A DNA stretch of 64,000 bases from contig JALHNJ010000001.1 in NCBI GenBank assembly GCA_022843585.1, positions 744,001-808,000 on the forward strand, written 5' to 3'. Made by a program: the position numbers and the translations under genes. Numbering within the stretch: the first letter of the stretch is position 1; every line of letters begins with the position of its first letter. The notes below the pieces were generated by a model. It did not search any database and was not told the DNA's origin. It saw only the letters and a list, made by a program, of their open reading frames with translations. This document shows, piece after piece, positions 26,280 through 35,533 of the stretch. This DNA is from Chitinophagaceae bacterium. GTDB taxonomy: Bacteria > Bacteroidota > Bacteroidia > Chitinophagales > Chitinophagaceae.

Positions 26280-29200
26280 TTAAAAATCTAATCCCATGGC
26301 AAAATACCAGCTTGGTTTTCCTCTAAACACTCCTTTCATTTCCCAGGCGGCATCTACCCGAAGGAAATAACCGAGCAGAGTACTCCTGGCACCAAAGCCA
26401 TATCCACCTGCAAAAGGTCCTATTCCACCAGCTTTTATTTTTATATTAATTGGAGAAGGAGGAGCCTGGTAAATTACATTAGGCCTTTCAAACTTATCAT
26501 ATGCCCCGTTCCATGCTGTACCTAAATCAAAAAACTGAACAACCTGAAAGTTTCTTAGAAAGGCATTATTAATAGGTTTATTAAAGAAAGATGTAAATAC
26601 AGGTACTCTTATCTCACTGTTTATTACAAAAGCGTTGTTGCCATTGGCTACGTTTTGTTGAAAGCCTCTTAGGTTAACTGCGAGTGACTGGTAAGCATAG
26701 CTATTGTCAGGATCGGGTCTATTGGCATTATTGAATTTTGGAAATAGCCAGTTGTCAACACCACCTAAATAGTAGATAATTTTCTGATCGCCCCATGAAA
26801 AATCGGCAGCACTCCGTACGGCCCATATGATGTTACGGTAAATAGGTAAGTAATGCCTCGCATCAAAACCAACATTCATGGTAATAGGATAATCACCCGT
26901 TCCTTTTGAACCAGATTTACTGATTTGGGTATTAAAATCGAGAAATGCTTTCCAGCGAAGGCCTTTCCAAATATTCATAGCAGGCGAAACAGCATCGTCA
27001 TGTACATATTCAATATGTGCCAATGCATAGCCAAGCCTGTTGTCAGGAGTTGTAAGTGATGTTGGGTCTGTTGATAATGTAACATACTTATCACTACGGT
27101 ATGCTACATTAAAACGGATACTTTTTATTTTATTGAAAGGATAGGATATCGTTGCCTGGTAAAGATTAGTAAAGGACTTGGCAAAATAAAGAGAATCATC
27201 ATATAGTGGTGGATTATTAACGGAGTTCCGGTAATAAGTGAATCCATAATCTAACCTTTTCTTCAGGTATTGTGCAGTAAATACATACTCATTATTATCC
27301 AGATTAGGACTGATGCGTAAGCCACCGGCAAATTTCCAATCTTCAAATAAATCGGATGTCCCTAACCGAAGTATACCATTAAATGGATTGCCATTGCTAA
27401 GATTGATGGGGCCGCTGCCTCCCTGGTATGCCTGAAAACGGGTTACCAATACATTATTATTAAAACCACTAACCAAATAATCAGTAAAAAATTTAGGCGG
27501 ACGATACTCAAATATTTTTGCCTTTTTTAAAATAGGATCTATTGCTGGTTGATTTGTAGTTGTAACAGCACCAGTAGTTGCACTATCTCTTTTTTCTTCA
27601 TCAAAACCAGTATTAAAGAAGTCCTGTGGTTTTTTTGTAGCGGTATCTACAGTAGGTTGATAGGTGGCGCCTTTGCGAGCCGCTTTCTTTTCTTCCTCAA
27701 TTAGTTTGCGCAGATACTCCGTTGGACTTGCATTTACATTGCGGCGGCGCAATGTATTTTCATCTACCCGCAGGCGGTATAATAATTTTGTATCACCCAG
27801 CTTCACCACTTCACTTACCTGTTGATTGTCGCCGGCGGTTCTTGTTTCCAACATACTACTTTGATAGTTGGTCAATGGAAATACATACGATGAATCGTTG
27901 GTAATAGAAACAAATCCTACGGAATCGATATCCGATTTCTCCCATACTTTTAATACACTGTCCACTTCTTCTTTTGGCGGGTTGCGCAGCATTTCATCAC
28001 CAATAAAAACCAAAGTATCCAATCCGGCTCTTTCAGTTTTAAAGAAACCGGCATAGCGGTTATTAATACCATTTTCATCGCTGATGAAGGTGAAATGCGA
28101 CTGGTTGTATTGCGAAGGGAATCTTGCATTGCCAAATTTCAAATCCGTCATTTTTGAAATTTGCTTCACATCTGACTTATTCCAGTTATCAACGAGATAA
28201 ATATTAAAATGCTTACCGGGCAATGAATCATCACTGCTGGCAGCAGTGGCCGATGGCCTGTTGCTGGAATACAATACACCTGTTTTATTCGGAAATGCTA
28301 CAAACGATGGGTCTAAATCATCATACACATCATTGGTAACTTGCTCAATAGTTTGTTTGTCGATTTTATAAATAAAGATGTCCGTCTGGCCACTTCTTAC
28401 AGCACTCATCAATAGGGTGTTATTGTCCAGCATGTATTTCATATCCTGCACCTGGTCAAACTTATCAATTTCCTGTTTCCAGAGTTTTGTACGGTTCACC
28501 ATATCATACACAAAGAATTTTGTTTTTCCTTCTTCGTTATATAATACAGCAAGGCGGGTTCCTTTACCATCCCAAGCCAATATCGGGTAGTTAGGATGTT
28601 TATCATCTTCACGGCTGCGAACACCGAGTTTTAATAATATTTTCCTGTTCACAAAATTTTCCATCAACACTACTTGGTAGCGGCCTTGTGTAAACTCCAC
28701 CAATGCATAGGTAAAGCTGCGGGGAACAGGATTTGCATTAAAGCGGATATAGTCTTTTTTACCAACTGTTTCGCTAATAGATAACTGACCTTTTGGAGTA
28801 TTACGACGGCCACGAATGTCTTTAAAATATTGTTGTTGCACATCCACCATAAAATCCTGCAACAGTTTTTTGAATTTCTTTTTTGCAATTTTATTGGAGG
28901 CGTTGTTCAGGTTGCGATAGATACGGGACAGGTATAAAAAATAAGTGGTTTTGTTTTTACCATATTTATCAGCAATATATTTCCAAAAAGAATGACCGGC
29001 CAGCAATGGTTTATCAAAAGCAAACTGGTAAAAATTATTGTAAGAACCCGCCAGCATAGCGGAACGGAGCTCATCATCTAAAGAGGTGCTCCAGTTTTCA
29101 GCGGCATAAGAAATAAAACCATCGGTTAGCCATTTTGGTAGATCAAGCAAAGCCTGGTTAGCAGCAAACTCACCCAGATCGTCACCAAATAAAACATTAT

Positions 29201-29639
29201 CAACCAAAATTTTTGCAATACCCTGTCTGATCTGGCGGCGAAGATTATCATGATTGCCATCAAAATAAACAAGCATTTTATTATTCACCAGTTTCGTGAC
29301 ACCACCAGTGGTTTGCCAATCAATACCCAGCCCTATGTTAGATTGTTGCATTTCATCGTAGTTGTTATACACTACAATATTGGCCCGACGTTGTAAGCCA
29401 TACTCCACAAATTCTTCAATACCCGCCAACTCAAGTTCGGCAATCTGGGCTACATATTTGCCAAGCCCCAAACCATCCTGGCTAAAATAGCTGTTGAAAT
29501 TTTCTGTCTGGTAATATTTCCATTTGAATTTTTGGTATTGCACACGGTTCTTACCAAATTCAACGGTGTTCACTTGCGCTGCAGTTTCCATTGCAAGGAA
29601 AGCGGAAAGGCAGACAATCAGGCTTAATACTTTCTTCAT
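26280..29639 (-). CDS. Large outer-membrane protein: gluzincin-like/TolB-like propeller plus Omp85-type barrel
   Basis: An 1119-residue protein with a signal peptide (MKKVLSLIVCLSAFLAMETAAQ). Residues about 25-280 resemble a peptidase-like helical domain without a clear HExxH motif (LPKWLTDGFISYAAENW). About 280-560 contains repeated WD/TolB-type propeller blades (YVLAWDGKGTRLAVLYNEEG-like, only roughly quoted; LDPSFVAFPNKTGVLYSSNR). After a linker rich in Lys and Thr, the C-terminal 400 residues form a surface-antigen/Omp85-like barrel ending in SWYFAMGLDF. The function is unknown; such proteins are common in Bacteroidota outer membranes. It is transcribed alone. Confidence 0.78.
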   Translation of the reverse strand: MKKVLSLIVCLSAFLAMETAAQVNTVEFGKNRVQYQKFKWKYYQTENFNSYFSQDGLGLGKYVAQIAELELAGIEEFVEYGLQRRANIVVYNNYDEMQQSNIGLGIDWQTTGGVTKLVNNKMLVYFDGNHDNLRRQIRQGIAKILVDNVLFGDDLGEFAANQALLDLPKWLTDGFISYAAENWSTSLDDELRSAMLAGSYNNFYQFAFDKPLLAGHSFWKYIADKYGKNKTTYFLYLSRIYRNLNNASNKIAKKKFKKLLQDFMVDVQQQYFKDIRGRRNTPKGQLSISETVGKKDYIRFNANPVPRSFTYALVEFTQGRYQVVLMENFVNRKILLKLGVRSREDDKHPNYPILAWDGKGTRLAVLYNEEGKTKFFVYDMVNRTKLWKQEIDKFDQVQDMKYMLDNNTLLMSAVRSGQTDIFIYKIDKQTIEQVTNDVYDDLDPSFVAFPNKTGVLYSSNRPSATAASSDDSLPGKHFNIYLVDNWNKSDVKQISKMTDLKFGNARFPSQYNQSHFTFISDENGINNRYAGFFKTERAGLDTLVFIGDEMLRNPPKEEVDSVLKVWEKSDIDSVGFVSITNDSSYVFPLTNYQSSMLETRTAGDNQQVSEVVKLGDTKLLYRLRVDENTLRRRNVNASPTEYLRKLIEEEKKAARKGATYQPTVDTATKKPQDFFNTGFDEEKRDSATTGAVTTTNQPAIDPILKKAKIFEYRPPKFFTDYLVSGFNNNVLVTRFQAYQGGSGPINLSNGNPFNGILRLGTSDLFEDWKFAGGLRISPNLDNNEYVFTAQYLKKRLDYGFTYYRNSVNNPPLYDDSLYFAKSFTNLYQATISYPFNKIKSIRFNVAYRSDKYVTLSTDPTSLTTPDNRLGYALAHIEYVHDDAVSPAMNIWKGLRWKAFLDFNTQISKSGSKGTGDYPITMNVGFDARHYLPIYRNIIWAVRSAADFSWGDQKIIYYLGGVDNWLFPKFNNANRPDPDNSYAYQSLAVNLRGFQQNVANGNNAFVINSEIRVPVFTSFFNKPINNAFLRNFQVVQFFDLGTAWNGAYDKFERPNVIYQAPPSPINIKIKAGGIGPFAGGYGFGARSTLLGYFLRVDAAWEMKGVFRGKPSWYFAMGLDF

Positions 29640-29724
29640 AAACTCTTACGTTTCTAATATCTTATTTAATCGTTTTTACCAGCAGCCGGTATTGATTTGT
29701 ATGTCCGGAGGTAGCAAGACAGGT

Positions 29725-29732
29725 TATCTTTG
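29725..29732 (+). promoter_or_regulatory. Bacteroidota -7 promoter element, MBL gene
   Basis: TATCTTTG fits TAnnTTTG exactly, and the surrounding ggttatctttgcat is identical to the element before mfd. A TTTG at 29696-29699 may be the -33 part, although the 25-base gap is longer than usual. It would give a leader of about 40 bases for the gene at 29778. Confidence 0.55.
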
Positions 29733-29777
29733 CATCTGGTACACCGTTCCATTTTTAAAAGTACGAAAAAACCATCC

Positions 29778-30422
29778 ATGTTAACTGTTAAGTCATTCAC
29801 TTTTAGTCCCGTTCAGGAGAATACCTATGTTTTGTATAACGAACAAAAACAGTGCTGCATTATAGACCCCGGCTGTTATTTTCCGGAAGAAAGGGAGGAG
29901 TTAAAAACGGGCATTGAAAAGACAGGCCTGACCCCAGTTTTGCTGCTTAACACACATTGCCACCTCGACCATGTTTTCGGCAACAAATTCGTTCATGATA
30001 CCTGGGGACTAACCCTCTACCTGCACGAAAAAGAAAAACCAGTGCTGGATTTTGCCCCACAGTCAGGTCTGATGTACCAACTTCCATTCGACAATTATGA
30101 AGGACCTTTGGTTTACTTAAAACCCGGAAATTTGATAAAAATCGGGGAAGATGAACTGGATATCCGGTTTACTCCCGGTCATTCGCCCGGCAGCATCTCT
30201 TTTTATCATGAAGCTGGCGGCTTTATTATCGGAGGTGATGTATTGTTTAATGGAAGTGTGGGAAGAACTGACTTACCCGGTGGAAATATGAGTACATTGG
30301 TAAATAGCATTCAAACCCAATTTTTCACCCTGCCGGATGAAACGAAGGTGTATTCCGGTCATGGGCCGGTAACTACGGTCGGTTTTGAGAAAATGAATAA
30401 TCCTTTTGTGAAGATGTATTGA
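29778..30422 (+). CDS. MBL-fold metallo-hydrolase (glyoxalase II-like)
   Basis: A 214-residue metallo-beta-lactamase-fold enzyme. The start at 29778 (MLTVKSFTFSPVQENTYVLY) fits the family; the longer upstream frame would cover the promoter. The Zn motif THCHLDH near residue 55, further ligands in FTPGHSPGSISF (His), GGDVLFNGSVGRTDLPGG (Asp) and YSGHGPVTT (His) are all present, so the dimetal site is complete. It is probably cytosolic. The members closest in motif pattern hydrolyse glutathione or related thioesters; the real substrate is unknown. Confidence 0.9.
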   Translation: MLTVKSFTFSPVQENTYVLYNEQKQCCIIDPGCYFPEEREELKTGIEKTGLTPVLLLNTHCHLDHVFGNKFVHDTWGLTLYLHEKEKPVLDFAPQSGLMYQLPFDNYEGPLVYLKPGNLIKIGEDELDIRFTPGHSPGSISFYHEAGGFIIGGDVLFNGSVGRTDLPGGNMSTLVNSIQTQFFTLPDETKVYSGHGPVTTVGFEKMNNPFVKMY

Positions 30423-30429
30423 GAATAAG

Positions 30430-30684
30430 ATGGAGAAATTTCCTAAAATACTGAAAGGGCAAGCTGTTCCATTGAGAGCAGATACTTATACAGGTCATGT
30501 TTTGGATGAGTCTTATAATGTTGCAAGGAATGAGAATCAAAAAGTATATACAGTTTTTGAGACAGTCCACGAAGCTTTAGATTTTGCAAAATCAGTCTTG
30601 GAAGAAAAGTATAATCAAGTCGAATGCACTATTTATAATCAAAACCAAGAATTGCTGCATTATCTCAATCCTTTTCAAAAATGA
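30430..30684 (+). CDS. Small hypothetical protein, 84 aa
   Basis: An 84-residue protein starting 7 bases after the MBL gene, in the same direction, so likely co-transcribed. It is polar and lacks a signal peptide. Alternating strand and helix pattern (YTVFETVHEALDFAKSVLEE) suggests a small alpha/beta fold. I do not recognise the family. Confidence 0.6.
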   Translation: MEKFPKILKGQAVPLRADTYTGHVLDESYNVARNENQKVYTVFETVHEALDFAKSVLEEKYNQVECTIYNQNQELLHYLNPFQK

Positions 30685-30718
30685 ATAGCACTTTTGTGAA
30701 GATAAAACTCTCCGTTTA

Positions 30719-31027
30719 ATGAATCAGAAGTCAGTTTGGTTGAGAATATTTTTTAGCATTATTCCATCTTTCTTTTTATTTCTTAACTTATCTGATATTA
30801 TGGATGTTTGGAAAGGTGGATATGGCTACCCATTCGGAAGTGAGTTCTTTTCCCCAAATTCAATATATCGTTCCCGGAATTTTTACATTGGGTTCGTATT
30901 ATTTTCAATCATATTCCTCGCAATTACCCTTTTCTTAATCTGGAAACAAAAATGGAATTGGCTGCTAATTGTTGTACTAATTGATATCGCCTTTTTGGCC
31001 TATCCATTCTTTACAATGGACGAGTAA
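30719..31027 (+). CDS. Small membrane protein, 102 aa
   Basis: A 102-residue protein with three hydrophobic segments: near residues 5-25 (SVWLRIFFSIIPSFFLFLNL), 52-72 (FYIGFVLFSIIFLAITLFL) and 80-98 (WLLIVVLIDIAFLAYPFF). It is likely an inner-membrane protein of unknown role. It stands 34 bases after the previous small gene and converges on the flippase gene, leaving only one base between their stops. Confidence 0.6.
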   Translation: MNQKSVWLRIFFSIIPSFFLFLNLSDIMDVWKGGYGYPFGSEFFSPNSIYRSRNFYIGFVLFSIIFLAITLFLIWKQKWNWLLIVVLIDIAFLAYPFFTMDE

Positions 31028-31028
31028 A

Positions 31029-32564
31029 CTATTTTTTCAAAAACCTCCCCACCACCGGCATCCGCTCAAACTCCTTTCGTTCTACATTCAATACCAGCAA
31101 AGTAAATAAACCTACAAAGAACAAGCTTACTCCACGGTTTATCCAACTATTCAAATCCATTAAAAGAAATGCCTGGTGTAATCCAAATAAAATAAGGCAG
31201 ACTGCTATATAAGCCAGTATCTTTTTTCTTGCATATGGAATAGGATAATGTTTTTGCCCCAGGGAATAGCTAACGGCCATCATAAATCCATAACATAGAA
31301 CAGTGGCAATAGCACAAGCCATATAGCCGAGTATGGGAATAAATATCCAGTTGAATGCAATAGTAATTGCAGCACCTCCCAGTGTTATCCATGCACCGGT
31401 CAATGTCTTTTCTTTTATTTTATACCAGATAGAAAGGTTGTAATAAATGCCAAGGAAAATTTTAGCCAACATTAATAGTGGTACTATTTTTAAACCGGTA
31501 TAATATTCAGGGTAGCGGGTACCCATAAAGTATTTCCAGATGTCGAGAAAAAGTGTGACACCTAAAAAGCAAAAACAACAGGCAATAACGAAGAATTTCA
31601 TCACTCTTGCATATGTACGTTGCGCATTTTCCGAAGTTGATTGTTTAAAAAAGAAAGGCTCCGCACCCATACGAAATGCCTGTATAAACAACACAATTAC
31701 TACGGCCAGTTTATAATTGGCTGAGTAAATACCGGATTGTGAAAATGCTTCTTCTGTAGTGCCGGGATATAATTTCAGCAGCATGATGCGATCAATGGTT
31801 TCATTGATCATTCCACCAAAACCTACAATGATTAACGGCCAGCTATAGCGCATCATTTCTTTCCAGAAACCCGGGTTTAGCTGGAAACGAAATTGAAAAA
31901 ATTCTTTAGCCAATAATAATAAAGTAACACCGCTGGCGATCAGGTTAGCAATGATAACATAGCCCAATCCTATTTTGGGATTATACAACGCAGCAAAAAA
32001 ATTATCGGCATCTTTTTCATACGCATTCTTACAAACCACCAGGAAGAAAATAACCAGCCCTACATTAATTAGTATGTTCAATATTTTTATGGCCGCAAAC
32101 TTTCTGGGTCTTCCTTCATGCCGGAGTTTTGCAAATGGCATTACGGCCAATGTGTCTAACGCCACAATCAGTATCACCCAGGTAATGTATTCCGGATGCT
32201 TGGGCATTTCCAAGAAAACTGCAAAGTCGTTTGTAAAAAGAAAAAGGAAACCTGTTAATAATGCTGTGGTTATAAGGATGGAGGAAGAGCATGTATTGTA
32301 AACCTTGCTTTCCGGCTGCAATGCCGCAAAACGGAAATACGAAGTCTCGAGACCGTACGTATAAATAATATTCAAAAAAGCGGCGATGGTAAAAAGGGTG
32401 CTGATCTTGCCATACTCTCCCGAAGCGAAAATGGTAACCAATAGCGGCGTAAGCAGGTAATTAAGGAAGCGGCCGAAAATACTGCTTACCCCATACCATA
32501 AAGTTTGCCCCGCCAGTTTTTTAATACCACTCAAAGGATTGGAAAATTTAGTTTTAGCCGTCAA
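31029..32564 (-). CDS. Oligosaccharide flippase (Wzx/MATE-like)
   Basis: A 511-residue membrane protein with 12 or more hydrophobic segments, the size and pattern of the polysaccharide-transport (Wzx/RfbX) branch of the MOP superfamily. The N-terminal LAGQTLWYGVSSIFGRFLNY is typical of this branch in Bacteroidota. It would move lipid-linked sugar units across the inner membrane. The only start in a sensible position is a TTG (32562-32564); no ATG is available before the first membrane segment. No other sugar-polymer genes lie next to it. Confidence 0.87.
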   Translation of the reverse strand: MTAKTKFSNPLSGIKKLAGQTLWYGVSSIFGRFLNYLLTPLLVTIFASGEYGKISTLFTIAAFLNIIYTYGLETSYFRFAALQPESKVYNTCSSSILITTALLTGFLFLFTNDFAVFLEMPKHPEYITWVILIVALDTLAVMPFAKLRHEGRPRKFAAIKILNILINVGLVIFFLVVCKNAYEKDADNFFAALYNPKIGLGYVIIANLIASGVTLLLLAKEFFQFRFQLNPGFWKEMMRYSWPLIIVGFGGMINETIDRIMLLKLYPGTTEEAFSQSGIYSANYKLAVVIVLFIQAFRMGAEPFFFKQSTSENAQRTYARVMKFFVIACCFCFLGVTLFLDIWKYFMGTRYPEYYTGLKIVPLLMLAKIFLGIYYNLSIWYKIKEKTLTGAWITLGGAAITIAFNWIFIPILGYMACAIATVLCYGFMMAVSYSLGQKHYPIPYARKKILAYIAVCLILFGLHQAFLLMDLNSWINRGVSLFFVGLFTLLVLNVERKEFERMPVVGRFLKK

Positions 32565-32634
32565 CTACAATGCCAGTGTAACAAAAGTAATTGATGCTCA
32601 GACAAAAAACGAATTCATCTGTTTGCCTATCAAT

Positions 32635-32685
32635 ATTTGGGATAATTGCAACGATTTTGCCTCTTACTGTATCTTTATCCCAAAT
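32635..32685. promoter_or_regulatory. 11-bp inverted repeat between divergent genes
   Basis: atttgggataa (32635-32645) and ttatcccaaat (32675-32685) are perfect reverse complements with a 29-base spacer. They lie in the divergent gap between the flippase and the exported coiled-coil protein. Candidate operator or hairpin; a promoter-like tatctttatc overlaps the right arm. Confidence 0.4.
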
Positions 32686-32784
32686 TATTCTGGTATGAAA
32701 TGAGCCTAAAGTAAAACTTACCAACCGGTAATAAATATTTGCGGCGAATTACATGTGACAAAATTTAAAAATAAAAATATACAC

Positions 32785-33429
32785 ATGAAAAGAAATATGT
32801 TTACCCTTTTATTAGTAGTTGGATTTGTAACAATAGCTTCAGCGCAAGCTTATGAAGGCACTATACAATACGGTAAGAAAAAGCAGCGGGCAGTAATGAT
32901 TGATTATGGGTTTACTCCTGAAGCCGTAGAAAATGCCTTTGTGCAGAAAATGGCAAAGTTGGGATATAAGCCCAAAGAAGAAAAAGGAATTTTAAATAAG
33001 GACAAAGGATTTCTTGTTTTCAAAAATTCCTATGTAACGGATATCAGTAGCGAGAGTATTGACTATGTAGTTAAAGTAGAACGGAAAAGTCGCAAAGAAA
33101 AAGACGAAGCAGTGCTATATGTTATATTAAACAAAGATGATAAGAACCTGATGGATGTTTTGTCGCCAGAAGATATTGGGAGAGCAAAATCATACTTGAA
33201 TAACTTGCTGCCAGATGTGGAAGCTGCCAGTTTAGAACTAGAAATAAGAGCACAGGAAGAAACAATTGCAAAGGCGGAAAAAAAACTAAGAGACCTACGA
33301 GACGACCAGTCCTCACTGGAGAAAAAATTAGCAGATAATAAAACCGAACAGGAGAATACGCAAAAAGATATTGAGAACCAAAAGCAATCTTTGGGTGTAT
33401 TGATTGGCAAGAGAAAGCCTTCTTTCTAA
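32785..33429 (+). CDS. Exported coiled-coil protein, 214 aa
   Basis: Start at 32785 (MKRNMFTLLLVVGFVTIASAQ) gives a clean signal peptide; an upstream start at 32755 would put ten polar residues before it. The mature N-terminal 100 residues look like a small alpha/beta domain (YEGTIQYGKKKQRAV). From about residue 145 a Lys/Glu/Asp-rich coiled coil runs almost to the end (LEIRAQEETIAKAEKKLRDL and on). Function unknown; likely periplasmic. A hairpin terminator follows at 33449. Confidence 0.75.
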   Translation: MKRNMFTLLLVVGFVTIASAQAYEGTIQYGKKKQRAVMIDYGFTPEAVENAFVQKMAKLGYKPKEEKGILNKDKGFLVFKNSYVTDISSESIDYVVKVERKSRKEKDEAVLYVILNKDDKNLMDVLSPEDIGRAKSYLNNLLPDVEAASLELEIRAQEETIAKAEKKLRDLRDDQSSLEKKLADNKTEQENTQKDIENQKQSLGVLIGKRKPSF

Positions 33430-33448
33430 TTTACTTCACTTTATATAT

Positions 33449-33476
33449 AAACTCTCCGGTATTAGGGGAGTTTTTT
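33449..33476. terminator. Hairpin terminator
   Basis: aaactctcc (33449-33457) pairs with ggggagttt (33465-33473) with one G-T pair, followed by a T-run to 33476. It sits between the converging coiled-coil gene (+) and the MauG-type peroxidase gene (-). Confidence 0.75.
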
Positions 33477-33493
33477 ATTTTATACCCAGTTGA

Positions 33494-34549
33494 TTAATCG
33501 GGTTGACGAAAACGGGTGTCTTGTATGAATGCAGAATCTGTCAATGCCCGGAGAAATAATAAAAGGTCTGTTGTTTGTGCATTGGTAAGTGTAATTCCGT
33601 TTGTCAATAAGGGGTCCAGTGTGCTGCTTTGTTGAACTCCCGTTCGATAATGATTGACACATTGCAATAAGGTACCCATTCTTCCATCATGCATATAGTT
33701 AGCGGAAATATAAGTGTTGCGCAGCGTAGGTACTTTAAATTTTAATGAATCTTCTGCCTTGCCTGTAACGATTAAGCGGCCATAATCTTTCAAAAAATTA
33801 TCAACCGGCAAGCCAATATTCCGGTAACTGTAATCTGTAAATAAAGGTTCTGGGTGACAAGTTGCACAATTTGCTTTATACACCTGGTAGCCATTTTCTT
33901 CCTGTATTGAAAAACTCTCCATTCCTTTTTTATACCTGTCGTATTTAGAATTGGCAGAAACCATGTAGCCGGTAAACTGTGCCAATGCTTGTAAAATATA
34001 TTCAGGCCGTATAAAAGGATAACCAAATACTTTTTTAAATGCATCTCTATATTCTTTATCATCCTGTATTTTACTGATAATACCGTTGAATGATTCGCCC
34101 ATTTCAATATGCCCGTTAATAGGTTGTGCGATAGCATCTACTAACGAAGAATATTTTCCATCCCAATGAAAACTGGTATTCCAGACAAGATTAAATAACC
34201 CCGGCGCATTGCGTAAAGTATGAGAGTTGTTTACACCATGGCTACGGTCATGCTCAAAAGTACCGAAGCCGGCTATTTGCTGATGACAGGATGAACATGG
34301 AGTAACATTGTCAATAGAAAGGCGGCCATCGTAAAATAGTTTTCTGCCCAATTCAAAACCTTCTTTGCTTAATGGATTATCCGAAAAAGCATAAGTCGGT
34401 TGCGGAAACCCTGCCGGTCTTTCCTGTTGTAATAATTGCAATCCGATTGTATGTGGCCCTTTTCTGCAAGAACCTAACAGGTAGGAGAAAGTAGTAAAAA
34501 ATATTAGTAAAAAAATTATCGTCAACAGGCTTTTTCGCACAACATTCAA
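33494..34549 (-). CDS. Di-haem cytochrome c peroxidase / MauG family
   Basis: A 351-residue protein with two haem c motifs: PCSSCH near residue 84 and NCATCH near 235, the spacing of the MauG/bacterial cytochrome c peroxidase family. The signature LRNAPGLFNLVWNTSFHWDG and KVPTLRNTYISANYMHDG also fit. A hydrophobic leader ends in LLGSC, so it may be a lipoprotein in the periplasm. It reduces hydrogen peroxide or oxidises a protein partner. The start is TTG (34547-34549); a GTG three codons later (34538-34540) is an equal candidate, and no ATG lies near. Confidence 0.9.
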   Translation of the reverse strand: MNVVRKSLLTIIFLLIFFTTFSYLLGSCRKGPHTIGLQLLQQERPAGFPQPTYAFSDNPLSKEGFELGRKLFYDGRLSIDNVTPCSSCHQQIAGFGTFEHDRSHGVNNSHTLRNAPGLFNLVWNTSFHWDGKYSSLVDAIAQPINGHIEMGESFNGIISKIQDDKEYRDAFKKVFGYPFIRPEYILQALAQFTGYMVSANSKYDRYKKGMESFSIQEENGYQVYKANCATCHPEPLFTDYSYRNIGLPVDNFLKDYGRLIVTGKAEDSLKFKVPTLRNTYISANYMHDGRMGTLLQCVNHYRTGVQQSSTLDPLLTNGITLTNAQTTDLLLFLRALTDSAFIQDTRFRQPD

Positions 34550-34587
34550 TTGAACATCTAATTTACAATTATTCCGGCAGTTTGGTT

Positions 34588-34989
34588 TTAGTAATCACCT
34601 CTTTTAATTTTTTGCCTGCCGGATTTTATATCTGCATTTTTCTTTTTCCAATCCAATCTCTTTTGTTTCGATGCTTTGCTGACTTTTGTAGCAATGCGGG
34701 GTTTTTTCTTTTCCAGGGACTTACTAATCAGTTCGTTTATTTTTTCAACTGCTTCTGCTTTATTGGATAGTTGGGTACGATGGGTTTGGGCTTTTACCTG
34801 CAAATAACCTTCGGCCGTAATACGGTTGGATAATTTTTCTTTCAACAATTTTTTATGCTCTTCGGTTAATATCTGCGAAGAGTCAACATGAAAAGAAGCA
34901 ATAACAGCAGTTTCCACTTTGTTTACATTTTGCCCGCCTTTGCCACCACTTCGGGTAGTTTGAAAATTTATTTCTTTGCTTACGTCCAT
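34588..34989 (-). CDS. arfB: Alternative ribosome-rescue factor ArfB (YaeJ)
   Basis: A 133-residue release-factor-like peptidyl-tRNA hydrolase. The catalytic GGQ lies in TRSGGKGGQNVNKVETAV near residue 20, and the C-terminal tail is strongly basic (KKPRIATKVSKASKQKRLDW ... SGRQKIKRGD), which in ArfB enters the empty mRNA channel of stalled ribosomes. The size is right for ArfB and too small for RF1/RF2. It frees ribosomes on mRNAs lacking a stop codon. It is divergent from dtd, with mirrored promoter elements between them. Confidence 0.93.
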   Translation of the reverse strand: MDVSKEINFQTTRSGGKGGQNVNKVETAVIASFHVDSSQILTEEHKKLLKEKLSNRITAEGYLQVKAQTHRTQLSNKAEAVEKINELISKSLEKKKPRIATKVSKASKQKRLDWKKKNADIKSGRQKIKRGDY

Positions 34990-35009
34990 CTTTGTACTGA
35001 TATTTTCTG

Positions 35010-35046
35010 TAAAGTTAACATCGTTGCAATAATGAAATTAACTTTA
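35010..35046. promoter_or_regulatory. Mirrored divergent promoter elements for arfB and dtd
   Basis: taaagttaa (35010-35018) and ttaacttta (35038-35046) are perfect reverse complements. Each reads TAACTTTA outward (TAnnTTTG with a final A), lying about 20 bases before arfB on the minus strand and 22 bases before dtd on the plus strand, which is right for two back-to-back promoters. It could also bind one dimeric regulator. Confidence 0.45.
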
Positions 35047-35068
35047 TAGGATAACCATAAACAAACAT

Positions 35069-35521
35069 ATGCGGGCTGTTATTCAACGGGTATCAAAAGC
35101 TAGTGTAACCATAGGCGGAAGAATTCATTCTCAAATAAGTAAAGGTTTGTTGCTTCTTGTTGGAATAGAAGATGCAGACACCTATGAAGATATTGAATGG
35201 CTGAGCGGCAAAATTGTAAACCTCCGAATTTTTGATGATGCAGCAGGTGTAATGAATGAGTCGGTAAAAGATAAAAACGGAGAGATAATATTGGTAAGCC
35301 AGTTTACATTACATGCTTCAACAAAAAAAGGAAACAGACCTTCTTATATTAAAGCCAGTAAACCAGAAATTGCAGTTCCTTTATATGAAAAAATGATTGT
35401 GCAGTTAACTGCTGATTTAGGTAAGCCAATCGGTACAGGCATATTTGGTGCAGATATGAAAGTAGAATTGCTAAATGATGGACCAGTGACAATAATTATA
35501 GATACAAAAAGCAAAGAGTGA
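35069..35521 (+). CDS. dtd: D-aminoacyl-tRNA deacylase
   Basis: A 150-residue DTD, the usual size. Family motifs are present: start MRAVIQRVSKASVTI, the SQFTLHAST motif (active-site Ser-Gln) near residue 80 and the NDGPVTI motif near residue 137 whose Gly-Pro blocks L-amino acids. It removes D-amino acids wrongly loaded on tRNA. A convergent small gene (35534-35866) separates it from the MazG-like gene. Confidence 0.96.
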   Translation: MRAVIQRVSKASVTIGGRIHSQISKGLLLLVGIEDADTYEDIEWLSGKIVNLRIFDDAAGVMNESVKDKNGEIILVSQFTLHASTKKGNRPSYIKASKPEIAVPLYEKMIVQLTADLGKPIGTGIFGADMKVELLNDGPVTIIIDTKSKE

Positions 35522-35533
35522 TTTATTCGCCAT

